A stretch of 11,885 nucleotides of DNA from Actinomycetes bacterium. GTDB taxonomy: Bacteria; Actinomycetota; Actinomycetes; Propionibacteriales; Propionibacteriaceae. Below are positions 1-5,577 of this stretch, piece after piece. The position numbers were made by a program, and so were the translations under genes. Numbering within the stretch: position 1 is the stretch's first letter; every line of letters begins with the position of its first letter. Location: positions 1 to 11,885 of the forward strand of contig JAEZHJ010000144.1 of NCBI GenBank assembly GCA_023436925.1, in the 5' to 3' direction. The notes below the pieces were generated by a model. The model searched no databases, was not told where the DNA came from, and was given only the letters and a program-made list of their open reading frames with translations.

Positions 1-43
1 TCGCGGGGCTTACCAAAAGCGGCGAACGGGTACACGATGAAGC

Positions 44-238
44 ATGAGTGAGAAGCTACGGCGGCTGGCCGCCCAACTGAGTGAGGTCGACGAGGCCATC
101 GCCGCGGCGCCGCTGTACGCCGATCCAGCAAATCCTTCTGCCGGATTCAGCGATGCGCTTGTGGAACTGGTCGCACGCGAGAACGAAGTGCTGACGCAAC
201 TGGCCGATTCCGCCCGGGACGAGGTCGCATCAGACTGA
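44..238 (+). CDS. Small hypothetical helical protein (64 aa)
   Basis: I do not recognise this protein. It is 64 residues long, acidic and alanine/leucine/glutamate-rich, and should form two helices (about residues 2-22 and 36-58) joined by a proline/glycine loop (YADPANPSAGF). It has no signal peptide, membrane segment or cysteine. The ATG at 44 is the only good start, but the Shine-Dalgarno is weak. Codon third positions are less G/C-biased than in neighbouring genes, which weakens the coding case, although the in-frame helix-forming composition supports it. The gene converges on the pyrimidine-dimer glycosylase with a 26-base gap. It could be a small cytoplasmic regulatory or structural protein, or a chance ORF. 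Confidence 0.5.
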   Translation: MSEKLRRLAAQLSEVDEAIAAAPLYADPANPSAGFSDALVELVARENEVLTQLADSARDEVASD

Positions 239-264
239 GCGCATCCCCTGCCCACCGGTCGAGG

Positions 265-729
265 TCAAGTGCGGGTGACGCCCGCGTCCGTCACCGGGAG
301 GACGACCTGCCGTTCCCACGCCGCCACCGGGCCGGCCACCTCGCGCATCATCGGGTGCACCGTGCGGGCGCGCACCGACTGCGCCGCATACACCTGCGGC
401 GAGCGGACTCGGAGCTTGGCCAGCAGCAGTTCCCACTCCCGGTCGAGCTGGCCGGTGTTGACGTCCAGTCCGGCGCCGGCATCCCGGGCGAGAATCCGCG
501 TGGTGTCGAACCGGTACCCACGCCGTCCCGCCTCCTGCCCGACGTGCCACAGGTAGGTGCCCACGCCGCCCAGCGGATCGGCCAGGGCACGAAACCGGTC
601 GAGCTGGGGATGACGGGTGTAACCGCGGGTGCGTCCGGCGAGCACCGCCTGGGCGAGCAGGCCTTCGCGCCAGCAGGCGGTCAACCCCTGCCGGTCGAGG
701 TGGCCCGGATGCAGGCTCCACAGCCTCAT
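265..729 (-). CDS. Pyrimidine dimer DNA glycosylase (T4 endonuclease V / Pyr_excise family)
   Basis: A 154-residue protein, the usual family length. Seen: the N-terminus MRLWSLHPGHLDRQGL, then the helix CWREGLLAQAVLAGRTRGY, HPQLDRF (41-47), GTYL (57-60), RRGYRFD (69-75), and GQLDREWELLLAKLRVRSP (93-111). These are the signature blocks I know from bacterial Pyr_excise proteins. Family members excise cyclobutane pyrimidine dimers and cut the abasic site by lyase chemistry; Glu22 lines up with catalytic Glu23 of T4 DenV. Residue 2 is Arg, not the Thr2 nucleophile of DenV, so the chemistry or substrate of this branch may differ. A longer in-frame ORF extends upstream, but homology begins exactly at the ATG at 729. 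That ATG has little Shine-Dalgarno and lies 6 bases below a TANNNT box, suggesting a leaderless mRNA. Divergent from the FAD oxidoreductase gene. Confidence 0.88.
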   Translation of the reverse strand: MRLWSLHPGHLDRQGLTACWREGLLAQAVLAGRTRGYTRHPQLDRFRALADPLGGVGTYLWHVGQEAGRRGYRFDTTRILARDAGAGLDVNTGQLDREWELLLAKLRVRSPQVYAAQSVRARTVHPMMREVAGPVAAWERQVVLPVTDAGVTRT

Positions 730-735
730 GCCGCC

Positions 736-741
736 ACGATA
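736..741 (-). promoter_or_regulatory. Candidate -10 box of a leaderless promoter for the glycosylase gene
   Basis: Read on the minus strand, TATCGT matches the actinobacterial -10 pattern TANNNT and ends exactly 6 bases before the ATG at 729. A start site about 7 bases below the -10 would fall on the A of the start codon. No recognisable -35 lies 17 bases upstream (CCCAGG there), and there is no strong Shine-Dalgarno. Leaderless transcripts are common in Actinobacteria, so this is plausible but unproven. Confidence 0.4.
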
Positions 742-838
742 GGGCCCGGCACAAGGCGCCTGGGCGCGACAGCGACGCACCCGCTGCATGGTCGCCGGGG
801 AGGTCGGGTATGGGCACCGGTGGCACTCACCCCGACTC

Positions 839-845
839 AAGGAGG
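839..845 (+). promoter_or_regulatory. Shine-Dalgarno that fixes the GTG start of the FAD oxidoreductase
   Basis: AAGGAGG, an almost perfect anti-16S match, lies 11 bases before the GTG at 857. An in-frame ATG exists at 788, but it would add 23 residues unlike any FAD-binding N-terminus and would place this site inside the gene. The site therefore decides for the GTG start. Confidence 0.8.
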
Positions 846-856
846 GCAGCGCAGCG

Positions 857-2455
857 GTGGCTGGCACGGACTGTGACGCAGTGGTGATCGGCGCTGGCCC
901 CAACGGCCTGGTGGCCGCCAACGCCCTGGCCGATGCCGGGTGGGAGGTCGTCGTGCTGGAGGCGCAGCCCGAGCCGGGGGGCGCGGTGCGCAGCGCCCGG
1001 GACCTGCCCGCTCCGGGCTACACCGCCGACCTGTTCAGCGCCTTCTACCCGCTGGCCGCCGCCAGCCCGGTCATCTCCGGACTGGAACTGGAGCGGTTCG
1101 GACTGCGCTGGAAGCGGGCACCGGTCGTCCTGGCGCACCCGCTGGCCGACGGCCGGACGGCCCTGTTGCACCGCGAGCCGGAGGACACAGCGGCTGCCCT
1201 GGACGAGTTCGCACCCGGCGACGGGGAGAGCTGGCTGGCGCTGGCCCAGCAATGGCAGGAGATCCGCCGCCCCGTCCTGAAGGCCCTGTTCACGCCGTTC
1301 CCTCCGGTCAGCGCCGGCCTGCGGATCCTGCTCGCGCTCCGCATCGCCGGCGCGCTGCGCCTGGCCCGGCTCGGCCTCACCCCGGTGCGGCGGCTGGGCG
1401 AAGAGCTCTTCGACGGCGAGGCGGGACGGCTGCTGCTGACCGGGAACGCCATGCACGCCGACATTCCGCCCGACGCCGCCGGCAGCGGGGTCTTCGGCTG
1501 GCTGCTGGCGATGCTCGGCCAGGACACCGGGTTCCCCGTCCCCGAGGGCGGGGCGGGTGCGCTGACTGGAGCGCTGGTCGCCCGGCTGGCCGCCTCCGGT
1601 GGCGACCTGCGCACCAGCGCCCCTGTGGCCCAGGTGCTGGTGAACGGCGGACGGGCGCACGGTGTCCGGCTGGCCGACGGCAGCACTATCACTGCCCGCC
1701 GGGCGGTGCTCGCCGACGTGCCCGCTCCTGCCCTGTACAACGACCTGCTGTCCCGGACCACGCTGCCCGCACGGCTGCGGGCCGACCTGGCCCGGTTCGA
1801 GTGGGACCACGCCACCGTGAAGCTGAACTGGGCGGTGGACGGCGCCATCCCGTGGCGCTCGCCCGCGGTGAGCGGCGCCGGGACGGTCCACCTCGGGGTT
1901 GACCTCGACGGGTTCGTGGACTTCGCAGCCGACCTGTCGACCGGACGCCGGCCCACCCAGCCCTTCCTGCTGTTCGGCCAGATGACCACCACCGACTCCA
2001 GCCGCTCCCCCGCCGGCACCGAATCGGCCTGGGCCTACACCCACCTGCCCCGCCGGCTCGCCTCGGACACCGATGCCATCGCCCGCCACGTCGAGGCGAT
2101 GGAGCACACCGTCGAGGAGGCGGCCCCCGGCTTCGGCGACCTGGTGGTGGCTCGTCACGTCCAGGCGCCGGCGGACCTTGAGTCGGCCAACGCCAGCCTC
2201 GACGCCGGAGCGATCAACGCCGGCACCGCCGCCCTGCACCAGCAGCTGATCTTCCGCCCCACCGTCGGGCTGGGCAGACCCGAGACACCGGTGGAGGCGC
2301 TCTACCTGGCCGGCGCCTCGGCCCATCCGGGCGGTGGCGTCCACGGCGCCTGCGGCTGGAACGCGGCACGGGCCGCGCTGGGCGCCGGCGGCCCGCTGGG
2401 TCCGCTCCGGCGCGCGTTGGCGAGGACCGCCTGGGACGCCGTGCTGCGCGACTGA
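857..2455 (+). CDS. FAD-dependent oxidoreductase, phytoene desaturase / PYROXD2-like
   Basis: 532 residues. The dinucleotide-binding fold opens the protein: VVIGAGPNGLVAANALADAG (residues 9-28, GxGxxG at 12-17), with Glu35 ending the second strand to hold the FAD ribose, followed by PGG (40-42). The C-terminus carries the second FAD-contact block, LYLAGASAHPGGGVHGACGW, typical of the CrtI/amine-oxidase superfamily and nearest to the PYROXD2-like branch. There is no signal peptide, so it is cytoplasmic or membrane-peripheral. Family members desaturate or isomerise isoprenoid or other lipid substrates. No other carotenoid gene is nearby, so I would not call it phytoene desaturase. Start: GTG at 857 with a strong Shine-Dalgarno. 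It ends 4 bases from the convergent SRPBCC gene; a pairing of oxidoreductase and lipid-binding fold is possible. Confidence 0.85.
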   Translation: MAGTDCDAVVIGAGPNGLVAANALADAGWEVVVLEAQPEPGGAVRSARDLPAPGYTADLFSAFYPLAAASPVISGLELERFGLRWKRAPVVLAHPLADGRTALLHREPEDTAAALDEFAPGDGESWLALAQQWQEIRRPVLKALFTPFPPVSAGLRILLALRIAGALRLARLGLTPVRRLGEELFDGEAGRLLLTGNAMHADIPPDAAGSGVFGWLLAMLGQDTGFPVPEGGAGALTGALVARLAASGGDLRTSAPVAQVLVNGGRAHGVRLADGSTITARRAVLADVPAPALYNDLLSRTTLPARLRADLARFEWDHATVKLNWAVDGAIPWRSPAVSGAGTVHLGVDLDGFVDFAADLSTGRRPTQPFLLFGQMTTTDSSRSPAGTESAWAYTHLPRRLASDTDAIARHVEAMEHTVEEAAPGFGDLVVARHVQAPADLESANASLDAGAINAGTAALHQQLIFRPTVGLGRPETPVEALYLAGASAHPGGGVHGACGWNAARAALGAGGPLGPLRRALARTAWDAVLRD

Positions 2456-2459
2456 GCGG

Positions 2460-2969
2460 TCAGCCGGACGCCGACCCGGCGCGGTGACGGCCCTCGGCCA
2501 GTAGGGCGAGCCGCAACAGGGTCTCCTCGTTCCGCGGGGTCAGCAGCAGGTGCCGCACCGGGCCGGGGATCAGGGTCACCGCACCGGAGATCGCATCCTC
2601 GGTCATGGTCACCACGCACCGCTCGTCGTCCAGCGGCTCGACGCTGAGGTGGACGTGCGCCTCCCCGGCGGGCCAGCCGCGCGCGGTGAGCACAAGGTCC
2701 TTGCCCGGTTCGGCCCGCTCGACGGTGGTCGAGTCATTGATCAGCGCCGGCCACACCCCGACCGAGTGGTGGAGCTTCGCGCCGGGCTGGGGCCAGTCGG
2801 GCTCCACGTCCCGGATCCGGGACGCGCCGACCACCCAGGTGGCGTAGAGCCAGCCGTCGGCGAGCACCTCCCAGACAGCCGAGGCGGGTGCCTCCACCCT
2901 CCGCGACAGCGTGGGTCCCGGCTCCCGGGCGTGCTCTGCCGGGGGTTGGCTCGACCGACCCGCTCTCAT
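2460..2969 (-). CDS. SRPBCC (START/Bet v 1-like, polyketide cyclase-type) protein
   Basis: 169 residues. After a 20-residue disordered head comes a START-like helix-grip domain: first strand TLSRRVEAPASAVWEVLADG (20-39), GASRIRDVEP, a central PGAKLHHSVG strand, DLVLTARGW, then CVVTMTEDAISGAVTLIPGP and a long C-terminal helix (PRNEETLLRLALLAE). This architecture binds a hydrophobic ligand in a cavity; no catalytic residues can be assigned, so its enzymatic role is open. The ATG at 2969 is preceded by GAGGGAG at good spacing, so I prefer it to the ATG at 3014. It converges with the FAD oxidoreductase. In actinobacteria such proteins are often found near FAD oxidoreductases of this type (my recollection, not a search), so they may share a lipid or isoprenoid substrate. 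Confidence 0.78.
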   Translation of the reverse strand: MRAGRSSQPPAEHAREPGPTLSRRVEAPASAVWEVLADGWLYATWVVGASRIRDVEPDWPQPGAKLHHSVGVWPALINDSTTVERAEPGKDLVLTARGWPAGEAHVHLSVEPLDDERCVVTMTEDAISGAVTLIPGPVRHLLLTPRNEETLLRLALLAEGRHRAGSASG

Positions 2970-3069
2970 CGCCACTCCCTCGCTCGATCTGCACCGACGG
3001 CGTCCTGGCCGCACCTGGCAGTGCCGCTGCGGGCGCGTCGGTTATGTAGCCGCTCGGGTCGAAGTCGAA

Positions 3070-3114
3070 ACCCGGGCGGGGCGTCCCTCGCGGTTGCGGC
3101 CCGGCCGCCCGGGT
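3070..3114. repeat. 10-bp perfect inverted repeat in the divergent SRPBCC / FMN-reductase gap
   Basis: ACCCGGGCGG (3070-3079) is exactly complementary to CCGCCCGGGT (3105-3114), with a 25-base GC-rich loop. It sits between two divergent genes (starts at 2969 and 3209), so it could be a pair of operator half-sites or a hairpin in the leader of either transcript. Each arm contains the palindrome CCCGGG. Chance repeats are commoner in DNA this GC-rich, so function is uncertain. Confidence 0.4.
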
Positions 3115-3151
3115 ACGTGGTGGGTGCAGGACCACGCCTCCTCCACCGGCG

Positions 3152-3169
3152 CGGGGCGCGGGCGCCCCG
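3152..3169. repeat. 18-base palindrome upstream of the FMN reductase gene
   Basis: CGGGGCGC-GG-GCGCCCCG is a perfect 8-bp inverted repeat with a 2-base centre, 39 bases before the ATG at 3209. The compact symmetry is that of a dimeric-repressor operator. As RNA the two-base loop is too tight, so a DNA-binding site is the better reading. No known regulator motif is recognised. Confidence 0.45.
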
Positions 3170-3208
3170 ACCACGGGCGGCGCCCTGCCCCTATCGAAAG
3201 GTAGAACC

Positions 3209-3793
3209 ATGGCCTACAAGGTCGGATACTTCATCGGCAGCCTCTCGTCGACCTCGGTCAACCGGGTGCTGGCGTCGGCTCTGATCAGGCTGGCCCCCGC
3301 CGACCTGGAGTTCACCGAGATCCCGATCGGCGACCTGCCGCTCTACTCCCCCGACTACGACTCCGACTACCCGCCGCAGGGCCGCGCCCTGAAGCAGGCG
3401 ATCGCCGACTCCGACGCCGTGCTGTTCGTGACGCCGGAGTACAACCGGTCCATTCCCGGGGTGCTGAAGAACGCTGTGGACTGGGCGTCGCGGCCCTGGG
3501 GAGAGAACTCGTTCGACCAGATCCCGGCGGCCGTCATCGGGGCGTCGCCCGGGGCGCTCGGGACGGCGCTGGCCCAGCAGAGCATGCGGGGCGTCCTGAG
3601 CTACTGCAATGCCCGTCAAATGACGGCGCCGGAGGCGTACATCCGGTTCTCGCCGGACCTGTTCAGCCCGGACGGCGAGGTGCTGGACGACTCGTTGCGG
3701 CACTTCCTGGCGGATTTCATGCAGGAGTTCCGCGACTACATCGAACGCGTCCTGACCGTCCTGCCCCGGCCCACGGGCGAGAGTTCAGGGTAA
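3209..3793 (+). CDS. NADPH-dependent FMN reductase (flavodoxin-like quinone/azo reductase family)
   Basis: 194 residues, flavodoxin-like fold. Seen: the FMN phosphate loop GSLSSTSVNRVLA (10-22), DLPLYSPDYD (42-51), and the family signature VTPEYNRSIPGVLKNAVDWASRP (74-96), whose PEYN-SIPG-LKNA-DW core defines NADPH-dependent FMN reductases. GASPGALGTALAQ (111-123) forms the second flavin contact. Family members (the ArsH, ChrR, YieF and SsuE relatives) reduce FMN, quinones, chromate or azo compounds with NAD(P)H in the cytoplasm. The substrate cannot be read from sequence. The ATG at 3209 has GAAAGG upstream. An 18-base palindrome lies just upstream, so regulation by a dimeric repressor is possible. 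Its last 9 bases overlap the end of the convergent DUF2243 gene. Confidence 0.9.
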   Translation: MAYKVGYFIGSLSSTSVNRVLASALIRLAPADLEFTEIPIGDLPLYSPDYDSDYPPQGRALKQAIADSDAVLFVTPEYNRSIPGVLKNAVDWASRPWGENSFDQIPAAVIGASPGALGTALAQQSMRGVLSYCNARQMTAPEAYIRFSPDLFSPDGEVLDDSLRHFLADFMQEFRDYIERVLTVLPRPTGESSG

Positions 3794-4315
3794 CTGGGTG
3801 CCCGTCCGGTGTGGCGGAACGCTGGGCGTATCGCTCACCCGTCCCGCCCGATACAGCAGCCACCCGACCACCACGAGCAGGACGCTGATGGCAAGGAAAC
3901 CCAGGTCCCACGACAGCGGGCCGCCAAGGTCGTCGCGGACGTGATGGATCCCCAGCACGTGGTGGTTCACGATTCCCTCGACCAGGTTGAAGACGCCCCA
4001 ACCGACCAGCACCAGCCCGATGTGGAAACGCCAACTGGTCGCCATCTGGCGCTGCTGCCAGGCCAGCAGCGCCAAGGCCGCGCCGGCGACGACACAGGCC
4101 CAGGCGAACAGGTGGAAGGCGCCATCGGCCAGCGTGTTGGCCCGCAACCCCTCGACGGTCTCCGGCGAGAGCCCCTCCACATGGCTGACCAGATGGTGCC
4201 ATTGCAGGATCTGGTGCAGCACGATGCCATCGACGAAGCCGCCCAGGCCCACGCCGAGCAGGAAGGTCGGCCACGGTGTGGATTCGGGGTGGTTCGCGTT
4301 CTCGGGGTGCGCCAT
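3785..4315 (-). CDS. DUF2243 four-helix membrane protein, histidine-rich
   Basis: 176 residues with four predicted membrane helices (about 17-38, 63-86, 96-118 and 134-156). The DUF2243 hallmark GLGGFVDGIVLHQILQWHH occupies residues 23-41, and the second hallmark NHHVLGIHH is at 117-125. Its function is unknown. Histidines 34, 40, 41, 68, 98, 118, 119, 124 and 125 lie in or beside the helices, as in heme- or metal-binding membrane proteins, but no binding has been shown to my knowledge. The ATG at 4315 has only AGGA very close upstream; no better start exists. The final codons overlap the FMN reductase stop by 9 bases tail to tail. It diverges from the signalling operon across a 206-base gap containing two inverted repeats. 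Confidence 0.85.
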   Translation of the reverse strand: MAHPENANHPESTPWPTFLLGVGLGGFVDGIVLHQILQWHHLVSHVEGLSPETVEGLRANTLADGAFHLFAWACVVAGAALALLAWQQRQMATSWRFHIGLVLVGWGVFNLVEGIVNHHVLGIHHVRDDLGGPLSWDLGFLAISVLLVVVGWLLYRAGRVSDTPSVPPHRTGTQLP

Positions 4316-4364
4316 GTCCTCGGGTTACCCAGCCCGGGCGGCGGGGAAAGGGGTGCCGGTTCGC

Positions 4365-4378
4365 CGGACGACCGTCCG
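4365..4378. repeat. 14-base palindrome in the divergent DUF2243 / response-regulator gap
   Basis: CGGACG-AC-CGTCCG is a perfect 6-bp inverted repeat with a 2-base centre. It lies 50 bases upstream of the DUF2243 start and abuts the longer inverted repeat beginning at 4376. The spacing and size suit a dimeric regulator. No candidate DNA-binding protein is encoded in the window. Confidence 0.4.
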
Positions 4379-4435
4379 CCACCTGGAGGAACCCCCTGCC
4401 GCGTCCCCCAGGGCCGTCCCGTCCCCAGGTGGCGG
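4376..4435. repeat. Perfect 11-bp inverted repeat with nested stem, upstream of the signalling operon
   Basis: CCGCCACCTGG (4376-4386) is exactly complementary to CCAGGTGGCGG (4425-4435). Within the 38-base loop CCCTG (4394-4398) pairs with CAGGG (4409-4413), so a two-tier hairpin can form in RNA. It ends 86 bases before the GTG of the response-regulator/deacetylase gene and lies between divergent genes. It could be a leader hairpin, a bidirectional attenuator or two operator half-sites. The rest of this gap shows no clear TANNNT promoter for either direction. Confidence 0.5.
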
Positions 4436-4521
4436 CGCGAGCCTAGCCCCCGGCTGTCGTGGCGGGACATGATGGGGGTCACGTCAGGCAGATCCGACCC
4501 ACCCCCGGCTGAGGAGGCGAC

Positions 4522-5577
4522 GTGGCAGAGGAATTCTTGGCGCTCGTGATCGAGGACGACCCGGACTCGGCGGCGTTCACGCGTACGGTGCTCGAGCGGC
4601 ACGCAGGGATGCGAACGACGCTCGCGGGGGACGCCGCCTCGGCCCTGGTCGCCCTGCAGGAGCAGCGCTTCGACCTGGTGGTGAGTGACATCGAACTGCC
4701 CGGCGGCTCCGGCCTCGACCTGCTGCCCGAGATCCACCGGCTGGCGCCGGGCGTGCCGGTGATCGTGCTCACCGCCTACGGTAAGGCCGATTACGCCATC
4801 CGGGCGCTGCGCGGCGATGCCGACGAGTTCCTGATCAAGCCGGTGACCGTGACCCATCTGACCGACCGCGCCCTGAGCCTGGCCAGGCAGGGCCGGGAGA
4901 CCCGGAGGCAGGCCCCGCGGGCACGGACCGTGCTCACCGTCGGCGCCCATCCGGACGACATCGAGATCGGGATCGGCGCCACCCTCGCCGCCCACCAGGC
5001 CGCGGGCGACACGCTGGTGAACCTCGTGCTCTCCGGCGGCGCGGTCGGCGGCGACACGGCGCGACGCCACGAGGAGGCGCAGGCGGCGGCGGCGATCGTC
5101 GGCGCCCGCCTGATCCACCTTGACTTCCCCGACACCCGGCTCGACCAGGCCACGGCCGGGATCATCACTGCCATCGAGGAGGTGATCCGCGACGCCAAGC
5201 CCGATCAGGTCTACACCCACAGTGTCCACGACCGGCACCAGGACCATCGGGCCGCCTCCCGAGCGGTCGCGATCGCCGCCCGTCCGGTGGCGGGAATCGC
5301 CTGCTTCCAAAGCCCGTCGTCGACGGTCGACTTCCGCCCCGACCAGTTCATCGACGTCGAGAACCAGTTGCCGACCAAGCTGCGGATGCTGGCCGCCCAC
5401 GCCTCCCAGTCCCATCGGTCATACATGCAGGAGGACGTCGTCCGGGCGACGGCACGCTACTGGGCGCGATTCGGCGTCGGCCGCTACGTGGAGCCGCTGG
5501 AAACCATCACCTCCAGCGTCATCCTGACGGCACACCCCGGGCCGGCCGGCGAACTCGCGCCGGACGATGAGGGATGA
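4522..5577 (+). CDS. Response regulator receiver fused to PIG-L/LmbE-type zinc N-deacetylase
   Basis: 351 residues, two domains. The receiver (about 5-122) has the acidic pocket Glu11/Asp12/Asp13, phospho-acceptor Asp56 in VVSDIELPGGSG, switch Thr84 (VLTAYG) and Lys106 (FLIKPV), all intact. After a short arginine-rich linker (123-134) comes a PIG-L domain (135-335): VGAHPDDIEIG (140-150; zinc ligands His143 and Asp146, catalytic base Asp145), GGDTARRHEEA, DFPDTRLD, and THSVHDRHQDH (232-242, third zinc ligand probably His242). PIG-L enzymes (MshB, BshB, LmbE, PIG-L) remove acetyl from N-acetylglucosaminyl substrates in the cytosol. There is no DNA-binding domain, so phosphorylation should control the enzyme directly. 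Start: GTG at 4522, GGAGG upstream. The stop overlaps the kinase ATG (ATGA), so the pair is translationally coupled. Substrate unknown; the neighbouring glycosyltransferase operon suggests a GlcNAc-containing one. Confidence 0.9.
   Translation: MAEEFLALVIEDDPDSAAFTRTVLERHAGMRTTLAGDAASALVALQEQRFDLVVSDIELPGGSGLDLLPEIHRLAPGVPVIVLTAYGKADYAIRALRGDADEFLIKPVTVTHLTDRALSLARQGRETRRQAPRARTVLTVGAHPDDIEIGIGATLAAHQAAGDTLVNLVLSGGAVGGDTARRHEEAQAAAAIVGARLIHLDFPDTRLDQATAGIITAIEEVIRDAKPDQVYTHSVHDRHQDHRAASRAVAIAARPVAGIACFQSPSSTVDFRPDQFIDVENQLPTKLRMLAAHASQSHRSYMQEDVVRATARYWARFGVGRYVEPLETITSSVILTAHPGPAGELAPDDEG

Noticed and set aside
2..40. Open frame ending in TGA at 38-40 that might be the tail of an upstream gene
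   Set aside because: Only 12 codons lie in the window, too few to tell a gene end from chance.
827..2344. Long minus-strand ORF (505 aa) opposite the FAD oxidoreductase
   Set aside because: Its translation is Gly/Arg/Gln-rich with no domain motifs, while the plus strand holds complete FAD-binding motifs. It is a high-GC shadow frame.
857..2455. Calling the FAD oxidoreductase phytoene desaturase (crtI)
   Set aside because: Motifs are shared by the whole superfamily, and no phytoene synthase or other carotenoid gene is in the window.
3967..5415. Minus-strand ORF (482 aa) spanning the divergent gap and the response-regulator gene
   Set aside because: It runs antisense to intact receiver and PIG-L motifs and out of frame through DUF2243. 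No recognisable domain.
4522..5577. Calling the PIG-L domain MshB of mycothiol synthesis
   Set aside because: The receiver fusion and glycan-operon neighbours differ from MshB, and substrate cannot be read from the HPDD/HxDH motifs.
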